Assembly: GCA_030695905.1 (NCBI GenBank)
Contig: JAUYOL010000042.1
Coordinates: forward strand, 1-49,326
DNA: 49,326 bases
Direction of reading: 5' to 3'
DNA from: Candidatus Omnitrophota bacterium
GTDB taxonomy: Bacteria > Omnitrophota > Gorgyraeia > 2-01-FULL-45-10
Positions 42,651 through 49,326 of this stretch are shown in pieces (position 1 is the first letter of the stretch; the number at the start of each line of letters is the position of its first letter). The notes below the pieces were generated by a model. It was not told the DNA's origin and searched no databases. It saw only the letters and a list, made by a program, of their open reading frames with translations. A program made the translations under genes and the position numbers.

Positions 42651-44387
42651 TTAGTCCACTTCCAGGTCCTGGTCGCCGACTGTAACGCGAACAATTTCAT
42701 CTAACGTAGTAACGCCGTCCAGAGCCAGCGCGATCCCGTTTTCTCTTAGCGTTATCATGCCTTCCGCCCTGGCCTGCTCCATTATCTTATACTCCTGCGC
42801 CCTTTCAAGTATAAGAGTCTTTATTTTAGGTGTTAAAGTCAGCACTTCTATCAATCCGACCCTGCCCCTATATCCTGTTTTGCGGCAAATATCACAGCCT
42901 TTGCCGTGATATAAAGTAACTTTCTTGCCATCCTTATTGATATTATATTTTCCCGCGATATCCGCATCCAGCTCATACGGCTCCTTGCAATTATTGCATA
43001 TTTTCCTTACAAGCCTTTGGGCGGCCACTAATATCACCGAAGATGTTATCAGGAAAGGCTCAACGCCCATATTCAAGAGTCTTGTGACCGACCCGGCGGC
43101 TGTCGTAGTATGCAGCGTACTTAATACCAGATGTCCTGTGAGCGCCGCTTTTATCGCAATATCTACAGTTTCGAAATCGCGTATCTCGCCTATCATTATT
43201 ATATCGGGGTCCTGTCTTAATATTGATCTTAGCGCACCCGCAAATGTTAAGCCTATATCCGGCCTTGCGGTAACTTGATTTATGCCCCCTATAACATATT
43301 CGACAGGATCTTCAACCGTTATAACATTATCTTCGGGAGAGTTTATGTATTCTAATACCGAATATAACGTCGTCGTCTTGCCGCACCCTGTGGGGCCACA
43401 CACGAGAATCATACCGTGCGGCTTCATCGCGCCCTGCCTTATCTCTTCCATCGACTTTTTATCAAACCCCAGCTTTTCAAGATCCAGCATAGCCTGCGAC
43501 TTATCGAGAACTCTTAATGCCGCCTTCTCGCCCTTACTTGAGGGTATAACTGATATTCTGAAATCTACTTCGCGGTTATGAAGCCTGACCTTGAACCTTC
43601 CGTCCTGTGGAAGCCTGCGTTCCGCTATGTCAAGGTTTGACATAACCTTTATTCTGGATATTATGGCGTTGTGAAGAGCCTTTGGCGGACGCTTTGCCTC
43701 CTGAAGCACACCGTCCACCCTGTATCTTACACGCACTTCCTGCTCAAGAGGCTCTATTAAAATATCGCTCGCCCTGGCATTGACGCCTTCCGCGAGAATC
43801 AGGTTTGTGATCTTGACTACGGGCGCATCTTGCGTGATTCTAAAAAGATCCGTCGAATCCTGCGCCTCCTGGGCGGAGCGCTCCTCGATCATGCTTATAT
43901 CAGCAGCGTCTTTCATATCGCCGACTATCTTCTCTATAGCCGTATAAGCGCTCTCTTCATAATACTGTCCTATCGCGTCCTTTATATCACCGTCGGCAGT
44001 TATAATAGGGCTTATATTGTATCCGGTAATGGCTTTTATGTCGTCTATCGCAAATATGTTCAATGGATCGACCATAGCCACGACCAGGGTATTGCCCATC
44101 TTTGATATAGGTATTATTTGATACCGTTTGGCGATCTTTTTCGGGATCAATTTTATAACATTGGGGTCTATCTTATATCTTGAAAGATTTATCGGTGGGA
44201 TGCCAAGCTCGTGGCTCAATGCCACCATAAGTTCGCTTTTGGATATATGGCCGAGATCGACTAAGATATCGCTTAAAGATCCTCCTTTTTCACGCTGTAT
44301 CTTCAGCGCTTTTTCGAGGTCAGCCTCTTTTATAAGCTTCTTCTCGAAGAATATCTTAAGGATCTTTTCTTTTAGCGAAAGTATCAT
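42651..44387 (-). CDS. pilB: PilB-type extension ATPase, paralogue 2
   Basis: The 578-aa product has the same domain order as paralogue 1: MshEN (about 1-150), ATPase with GPTGCGKTT (Ser/Gly of the P-loop replaced by Cys-Gly), DIIMIGEIRDFETVD, STLHTTTAAG, and zinc cysteines CNNC and CDIC. Sequence divergence between the two is well above that between the secretin pair, so this duplication looks older. It overlaps the MshEN-only gene by 4 bp. Confidence 0.9.
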   Translation of the reverse strand: MILSLKEKILKIFFEKKLIKEADLEKALKIQREKGGSLSDILVDLGHISKSELMVALSHELGIPPINLSRYKIDPNVIKLIPKKIAKRYQIIPISKMGNTLVVAMVDPLNIFAIDDIKAITGYNISPIITADGDIKDAIGQYYEESAYTAIEKIVGDMKDAADISMIEERSAQEAQDSTDLFRITQDAPVVKITNLILAEGVNARASDILIEPLEQEVRVRYRVDGVLQEAKRPPKALHNAIISRIKVMSNLDIAERRLPQDGRFKVRLHNREVDFRISVIPSSKGEKAALRVLDKSQAMLDLEKLGFDKKSMEEIRQGAMKPHGMILVCGPTGCGKTTTLYSVLEYINSPEDNVITVEDPVEYVIGGINQVTARPDIGLTFAGALRSILRQDPDIIMIGEIRDFETVDIAIKAALTGHLVLSTLHTTTAAGSVTRLLNMGVEPFLITSSVILVAAQRLVRKICNNCKEPYELDADIAGKYNINKDGKKVTLYHGKGCDICRKTGYRGRVGLIEVLTLTPKIKTLILERAQEYKIMEQARAEGMITLRENGIALALDGVTTLDEIVRVTVGDQDLEVD

Positions 44388-44839
44388 TTCTGGGTTTTCC
44401 CATAATACTTGCTTATGGCGTTATTTATATCGGTCATTGTGCTTATGAAGATCTGAACCTTGCAGGCGGTTAGCATCTCGACGTCTTCCACCGCCTGTGT
44501 GTTCAGAGGGTTTGACATGGTTATGGTGAGAAGGTTCCCTATCCTGTCTATGGCTATAAGGTTATACTGCTTGCATACATTTTCCGGCACGAGCTTTATT
44601 ATGTCATCGCTTATTTCATAACTTTGAAGCGGCAGGTACGGATATCCGTATTGTACCGTCAAGACTTGGGCTATCTCTTCTTCTTTGGCGTATCCAAGCA
44701 TCACAAGGATCTGGCCTATCAGCCCGCCTTTTTCACTCTGTATCTTGATGGCTTTATCGAGTTGGGCCTCGTTTATTATGCCCTTCTCGCAGAGCAATTC
44801 TCCCAGCTGTTTTGATATGATGCGTCTAGTTGGCGGCAT
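44384..44839 (-). CDS. Stand-alone MshEN (GspE N-terminal) domain protein
   Basis: The 151-aa product equals only the N-terminal domain of a PilB ATPase: QLGELLCEKGIINEAQLDKAIKIQ, GLIGQILVMLGYAKEEEIAQVL, then the GspE N2 region ending ISKYYGK. No ATPase follows. The family includes c-di-GMP binders. It could sense c-di-GMP or compete with or cap the hexamers. AAAGGTGATT precedes the ATG. The frame is intact, so it is not an obvious pseudogene. Confidence 0.8.
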   Translation of the reverse strand: MPPTRRIISKQLGELLCEKGIINEAQLDKAIKIQSEKGGLIGQILVMLGYAKEEEIAQVLTVQYGYPYLPLQSYEISDDIIKLVPENVCKQYNLIAIDRIGNLLTITMSNPLNTQAVEDVEMLTACKVQIFISTMTDINNAISKYYGKTQK

Positions 44840-44845
44840 TCGTAA

Positions 44846-45910
44846 TCACCTTTTAAATAGCCTCGCTAAATCTTCCGGATCGGTACTTCTCGCGACTGCC
44901 TGTTCGTAAGTTATGAACTTCTTCTGATAAAGTTCATACAGCGCCTGGTTCATCGTCTTCATGCCTTCTTTTTGAGAAGTCTGTATTGCTGAATATATCT
45001 GGTGCACCTTCGACTCCCTTATCAAGCTCCTGACGGCGGGATTTACCATTAAAACCTCGGCCGCGAGCACGCGCCCCTTACCTCCCTGTTTCGGTATAAG
45101 CTGCTGCGATATGACGCCAAGCAGCACAAATGACAGCTGTGTCCTTATCTGCTGCTGCTGGTGCGCCGGAAAGACATCCACAATCCTGTTTATAGTCTGG
45201 ACGCAATCTGAAGTATGAAGCGTAGCGAATACAAGATGTCCGGTCTCCGCGATTATTAACGCTGATTCTATCGTCTCCAGATCGCGCATTTCCCCTATAA
45301 GTATAACGTCGGGATCCTGCCTTAAGACATGTTTTAACGCCGCGGGAAACGTATGCGTATCGCTGTAAACTTCTCTCTGATCCACCAGGGCCTTCTTATT
45401 CTGGTGGACAAATTCTATCGGGTCTTCTATCGTTACTATGTGGCACGGCCTGTCATTATTTATCCAGTCTATCATAGAAGCTAAAGATGTTGACTTGCCG
45501 CTTCCGGTGGCTCCGGTAAAAAGCACCAACCCTTTCGGTCTTTTGCAAAAATTAACCGCTATATTCTCCGGCAAACCGCATTCCTCAAAAGACCAGATCT
45601 TATAGGGTATCAGCCTTATCGAGGCGCCGACAGTGCCTCTTTGTTTAAAAATATTTACCCTGAACCGGCTTATTTCGGCCAACTCAAAGGATATGTCCAG
45701 CTCAAAATCCCTCTCAAATTTCTCTATCTGCTGTTTAGTCAACATGCTGTATATAAGGCTCTTTACCTCTTCGGGCGATAGAATATGATCGTCCACAGCT
45801 ACCAGTTTCTCATCTATTCTTATCTGGGCCGGCCACTTTACGGTAATATGCAGGTCCGACGCGCCTTTTTCCACCATCAGCTTCAGCAGGGAATTCATAT
45901 CCTTGGGCAT
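44846..45910 (-). CDS. pilT: PilT, pilus retraction ATPase
   Basis: The 354-aa product has GASDLHITVKWPAQIRID, Walker A GATGSGKST, Walker B DVILIGEMRDLETI, the His box TLHTSDCVQTINRIVDVFP and the C-terminal AIRNLIRE motif as AVRSLIRESKVHQ. It lacks zinc cysteines, as expected. AAGGAGATGATT precedes the ATG. Confidence 0.95.
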   Translation of the reverse strand: MPKDMNSLLKLMVEKGASDLHITVKWPAQIRIDEKLVAVDDHILSPEEVKSLIYSMLTKQQIEKFERDFELDISFELAEISRFRVNIFKQRGTVGASIRLIPYKIWSFEECGLPENIAVNFCKRPKGLVLFTGATGSGKSTSLASMIDWINNDRPCHIVTIEDPIEFVHQNKKALVDQREVYSDTHTFPAALKHVLRQDPDVILIGEMRDLETIESALIIAETGHLVFATLHTSDCVQTINRIVDVFPAHQQQQIRTQLSFVLLGVISQQLIPKQGGKGRVLAAEVLMVNPAVRSLIRESKVHQIYSAIQTSQKEGMKTMNQALYELYQKKFITYEQAVARSTDPEDLARLFKR

Positions 45911-45933
45911 ACAATCATCTCCTTATCTCTTAT

Positions 45934-47352
45934 TTAGGCAACAACCCTGTTCTTGCCTAAAGACTTGGCATTCTGCAGGGCTTCCATAGCTTTCTTAAAC
46001 AGTTCTTCCTGAGTTGAACCATCTATGGGGTTTTCGCTTACTCCGCCTGAAACCGTTATCGTAAATTTCCCGTCACGCGAAAAGTTGGTAGCCTCTATTT
46101 TCTTTCTTAAGTCTTCCGCTATTTCGGCGGCCTGGCGCTTGTTCTTTTCGGGCAGCAGCATCGCGAATTCATCCCCGCCTATCCTTGCCGCTTTTCCGAC
46201 AGGCGTTGTATTATCTTTTATCACCTTCGCGACTTTCTTGATAATATCCTCCGCGACCAGCTCTCCTTTGACGTCACGCAGAGTTTTAAAATTATCTATG
46301 TTGAACACGAGGAAGGAACATGGCCTCTGATAAAATATGGAACGCCGGATCTCTTCGTCGAGCCTGGACAAAACATAATTCTTATTATAAAGATCCGTAA
46401 GGTCATCTTTTATCGAAAATTCCTCCGTCTTCTTTATCCAGATATCATTCTCTATGGCTATAGTAACCTGCTTTGAGAATATCTTAATAAGATCTATATC
46501 GTCGGTCTTGTAACGGTAATCATCAAGCCTATTGCCCACAATAAAAAGGCCGTAATCTTTATTCCCGGAATATATCGGCACAACTACCATATTTTTTACA
46601 TTGTGCGATTGCCTGAATTCTTCTATATCGTTATTCATTTTGGTGGATTTATCCACTATTAGAAATGTCCTATTCTGGACTATCTTGCCCAGCAGCCCCT
46701 CTCCTTTTCTTACGATTATATCAAGCAAGGCTTCTTCGCGTACGCTGGAGTGCGCTTTAGGTAAAAACTCGCTGCTCTCCTCTTTGGGCATCATATAAAA
46801 TACGCAGAAGCCGCCGTCGAAGAGCATCGATACCTTCTGAGCCGAAAGTTCCAGTATAGCGTCCAACTCCGTGGATCCGGACGCGACGAGGTCGCCTATC
46901 TGAAGCAGGCTGGACAGCGCCAGCACTTTTTTATGTATTTCAATATTTAATTCTTTGGTTCTCTGGCCGAAACTCTTCAGCTCGTCGAGATTAAGCCGTA
47001 TCTTCTGCGTCATCGAATTGATGGACTCTCCAAGTATGCCTATTTCATCCGGACTCGACACGGATATCTCTCTGCCGAATTCGCCGTTTGCTATCATCTT
47101 TGCTTCTATGGCCATGTCTATTACGGGATCCACAAGGCCCCTGGCAAGAATAAGGCCCAACATCGCTATAACAATTGATATCGCGATAACTGCCGCTATG
47201 CTTATAAGTTCTGTCGCTGTGGGGAATGAGTAGGAGAATATTATATACGCGCAGGCTAATATTGGGATTATAGACATCAGGCTGAAGGCCATTATCAGTT
47301 TATATCTTAAACCTTTTGGCGCAAGGGACATCTTCTTGAAGAGACCCATCAT
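45934..47352 (-). CDS. HAMP-GAF-GGDEF diguanylate cyclase
   Basis: The 472-aa product has two membrane helices (about 15-40 and 47-72), HAMP (about 72-125), a GAF domain (about 150-300; GFCVFYM, VVPIYSGNKDYGLFIVGN) and a GGDEF domain (about 310-470) with intact GGDEF at 392-396 and the metal Asp in FNIDNF. The inhibitory I-site RxxD position reads TPVG, so product feedback should be absent. It is the first gene of the pilT/pilB unit, with GGAGG 7 nt from the ATG and its own promoter. Confidence 0.9.
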   Translation of the reverse strand: MMGLFKKMSLAPKGLRYKLIMAFSLMSIIPILACAYIIFSYSFPTATELISIAAVIAISIVIAMLGLILARGLVDPVIDMAIEAKMIANGEFGREISVSSPDEIGILGESINSMTQKIRLNLDELKSFGQRTKELNIEIHKKVLALSSLLQIGDLVASGSTELDAILELSAQKVSMLFDGGFCVFYMMPKEESSEFLPKAHSSVREEALLDIIVRKGEGLLGKIVQNRTFLIVDKSTKMNNDIEEFRQSHNVKNMVVVPIYSGNKDYGLFIVGNRLDDYRYKTDDIDLIKIFSKQVTIAIENDIWIKKTEEFSIKDDLTDLYNKNYVLSRLDEEIRRSIFYQRPCSFLVFNIDNFKTLRDVKGELVAEDIIKKVAKVIKDNTTPVGKAARIGGDEFAMLLPEKNKRQAAEIAEDLRKKIEATNFSRDGKFTITVSGGVSENPIDGSTQEELFKKAMEALQNAKSLGKNRVVA

Positions 47353-47418
47353 CTTTAAGCCTCCTTATATTAATTTAAATAACAATATTATATTATAATC
47401 TACTTTATATTTATGCTA

Positions 47419-47447
47419 AGTATACATTACGAATGCACAGTTGTCAA
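47419..47447 (-). promoter_or_regulatory. Consensus promoter of the cyclase-pilT-pilB unit
   Basis: TTGACA (47447-47442) lies within the last radical SAM codons, then 17 bp and TATACT (47424-47419). The leader is about 60 nt. Confidence 0.75.
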
Positions 47448-49142
47448 ACCCGCGCCTATGTCTATAAAACTCCAGGGTAGCGTCTCATCGTGGCTTCTTG
47501 TACGGATGGCGTAAAAATCCGGGTCCACACCGGTTTTCTTAAAAGATTGCAGCCATAAATCAAAATTGAAGTATTCATTCCATCCGTCAAACTTAAGCCC
47601 CGACTTCCATGCTTCATATATGGCCTCCGACAACCTCCTGTCTCCTCTTGCGAAGACCGCTTCAAGGTATCCCATCTGAAATGAGTGAAAATCCAGTTCA
47701 ATCATCCTGGATTTCATCTGCTTCCTTAACTGGTATTTCTTTTTATTCAGGGAGTCTATGCTTTCCATGGCCTGCCATTGAAAAGGTGTATGTGGCCGCG
47801 GCACGAACGCGTTAATACTTGCGGTAACATGAGCGTCTTTCTTATCTATTTCACGCCTTGAATTAGAAATTTTGTAAAGAAGCTCTGTCATCGCGACAAG
47901 GTCCTCTTCTTTTTCTGTGGGCAGCCCTATCATAAAATACAGTTTCACTTTTCGCCAACCCGCTTTAAAAGATTCTCTAAGCGCTGATAATAGTTTTTCT
48001 ATATCTATATTTTTATTTATGGCTTTTCTTAAACATTCGCTTCCGGCCTCCGGGGCGAATGTGAGGCCCGACTTTTTCACCTGCGCTATCAGGACGGGCA
48101 GCTTATTCAGCGTGTCTTCTATCCTTAGGGATGGTACGGATATCGACACAGCCTTATCTTTAAATATTTCATTTAAGCCTTCGATTATCTCTTTAATCCC
48201 GGAATGGTCACCACTCGATAGAGATAAAAGTGATATCTCCTCGTAGCCTGTATTAGCGTATGTTTCGCGCGCAAGCTCAAGAACCTTCTCTTTCGATCTT
48301 TCACGGCGGGGCCTGTATGTTGTGCCGGCCTGGCAAAACTTGCATACATGCTTGCATCCGCGCATTATCTCGAGCATTATACGGTCATGAACTATCTGTA
48401 TATGCGGAACTATCTGATCCGTGGGATAAAAAGAATCATCCAAATCTTCTATAAGGGCTTTGCGAACTTTCTGGGGCACGCCTTCATGCTTAGGTAAAAA
48501 ACTTTTTATTGTACAGTCATCGTTATATTTAACTTCGTATAGTGACGGCACATAAACACCCTGTATTTTTGCGAGCTCACGCAATATTTGCTTACGGCCT
48601 CCGGCTCCTGCTTTGTACGCTTCTACAATCTCGCCTATTGCCCCTTCGCCGTCACCTATCACAAACGCGTCAATAAATTCCGCCATCGGTTCAGGATTGA
48701 AAGATGCAGGGCCTCCGGCAATTATCAGCGGATCGCCATCTGACCTTTCCGAGGATCTTAAAGGGATATTGCCGAGACCTATAAGGTTCAATACATTTGT
48801 ATAATTAAGTTCATAGGCAAGGCTGAATCCGATAATATCAAATTCCTTTATCGGCCTTCTCGATTCGAGGCTGAAGAGGCTTATATTGTTATCGCGCAGG
48901 ACCTTTTCGAAATCCGGCCACGGAGAAAACACTCTTTCGGCGAGACAGTCATCGCGTTTATTCAGAATACCGTACAAGATCTTCAAACCCAGGTAGCTCA
49001 TCCCGACTTCATAAACTTCCGGGAACGCGAGCAGCACCTTCACCTTATCAGGCGTCCACTCCTTCTTAACGGAGTTCCACTCCCCACCGATATATCTGGC
49101 GGGCTTCCTCACAGTCAATAACAACTCATTTAAATTGCCCAT
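47427..49142 (-). CDS. TIGR03960-type radical SAM protein
   Basis: The 571-aa product has an N-terminal B12-binding-like domain (about 30-180; LLAFPEVYEVGMSYLGLKIL, IAGGPASFNPEP). The radical SAM core carries the cluster cysteines 263, 267 and 270 in RGCKHVCKFCQ, then LSLSSGDHS and TFAPEAGSECLR. The C-terminal part (YNFDLWLQ-like) is intact. The family is usually next to DUF2344, rng and rplU, and its substrate is unknown. The open frame continues upstream to a GTG at 49193, but those 17 residues are encoded by the 82-bp repeat; ATG 49142 is chosen. Confidence 0.87.
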   Translation of the reverse strand: MGNLNELLLTVRKPARYIGGEWNSVKKEWTPDKVKVLLAFPEVYEVGMSYLGLKILYGILNKRDDCLAERVFSPWPDFEKVLRDNNISLFSLESRRPIKEFDIIGFSLAYELNYTNVLNLIGLGNIPLRSSERSDGDPLIIAGGPASFNPEPMAEFIDAFVIGDGEGAIGEIVEAYKAGAGGRKQILRELAKIQGVYVPSLYEVKYNDDCTIKSFLPKHEGVPQKVRKALIEDLDDSFYPTDQIVPHIQIVHDRIMLEIMRGCKHVCKFCQAGTTYRPRRERSKEKVLELARETYANTGYEEISLLSLSSGDHSGIKEIIEGLNEIFKDKAVSISVPSLRIEDTLNKLPVLIAQVKKSGLTFAPEAGSECLRKAINKNIDIEKLLSALRESFKAGWRKVKLYFMIGLPTEKEEDLVAMTELLYKISNSRREIDKKDAHVTASINAFVPRPHTPFQWQAMESIDSLNKKKYQLRKQMKSRMIELDFHSFQMGYLEAVFARGDRRLSEAIYEAWKSGLKFDGWNEYFNFDLWLQSFKKTGVDPDFYAIRTRSHDETLPWSFIDIGAGLTTVHS

Positions 49143-49159
49143 ATGTTTTTCTTGTCCAT

Positions 49160-49326
49160 ACCTAAGCCTACAGTTACGGTCAGCACAAGCCACCTAAATA
49201 AGTATGTAAGATAGTCATGTATAGGTGGCAGGAAAAATGTTCCCCCGCCTTCGCAATCAACTATGTAGTAGACCAGATGCTACGGTGAGGTCGGTCTTTT
49301 GTTCTGTCGAAAAACGGGGGCCTGCG
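49160..49326 (+). repeat. 82-bp repeat, copy 2, plus continuing modules
   Basis: Bases 49160-49241 equal the reverse complement of 30466-30547. Then a 47-bp stretch not found in copy 1 is followed by GGTCGGTCTTTTGTTC (49289-49304) and AAAAACGGGGGCCTGCG (49310-49326), both present in the 30.4-kb element in the same order and relative orientation. The element continues past the window. Confidence 0.88.

Noticed and set aside
49143-49193. N-terminal extension MACADRNCRLR... of the radical SAM ORF, also seen at 30514 on plus
   Set aside because: Both come from the 82-bp repeat, start with GTG, and are unlike family N termini. The ATG at 49142 is the natural start.

Overview
The window is a bacterial chromosome segment with moderate G+C and gene-dense organisation. 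It comes from a diderm with outer-membrane secretins and pili. Gene content (a one-piece LarC beside LarB, short prepilins, duplicated secretins and PilB ATPases, divergent versions of housekeeping proteins) is most like the Candidatus Omnitrophota (old OP3) lineage. That assignment is an inference from protein style, not a search result. Almost every gene lies on the minus strand; only a tRNA-dihydrouridine synthase and a DUF2148 ferredoxin-domain gene are on plus.

Region 1 (1-5.8 kb) is mixed. It holds the N-terminal part of a secreted dockerin-like protein, a YchF-type protein whose nucleotide-binding motifs have decayed, an AbiEii-like nucleotidyltransferase with an XRE regulator (toxin-antitoxin-like), a Dus enzyme, a PPC/DUF296 protein, a coiled-coil unknown and the ferredoxin-domain protein.

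Region 2 (5.8-29.7 kb) is a long minus-strand housekeeping series: HAMP membrane protein, PDZ protein, larC, larB, a membrane-anchored HTH protein, a bactofilin fused to an HTH domain, mgtC-like, tsaD, a divergent polysaccharide deacetylase, ctpA, gatBAC, rsmA, pdxA, two parvulin-type chaperones, a shortened Mfd, argS, rsfS, a DUF5679 zinc ribbon, nadD, proA, proB, obg, rpmA and rplU. Many junctions are 1-23 bp overlaps or gaps under 10 bp.

Region 3 (29.7-30.6 kb) is about 0.9 kb without a credible protein gene. It consists of long, nested, modular palindromes. One 82-bp part of it recurs, identical and inverted, at 49.16-49.24 kb.

Region 4 (30.6-49.1 kb) lies between these inverted copies. 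It contains rng and a short DUF2344 protein, then a complete type IV pilus set: two tandem secretins, PilP-like, PilO, PilN, PilM, two prepilins, PilC, two PilB-type ATPases, a stand-alone MshEN domain, PilT and a HAMP-GAF-GGDEF diguanylate cyclase. A TIGR03960-type radical SAM protein follows at the edge. The cyclase and the MshEN (c-di-GMP-binding family) domains suggest that c-di-GMP controls pilus extension.

Sigma-70-like promoters with 17-18 bp spacers are easy to see. Several sit so close to the AUG that the mRNA should be leaderless or nearly so (dus, abiEii-like, prsA-like, second prepilin). In several cases they also show that the longest ORF starts too early. No tRNA, rRNA, CRISPR array or transposase gene was seen.
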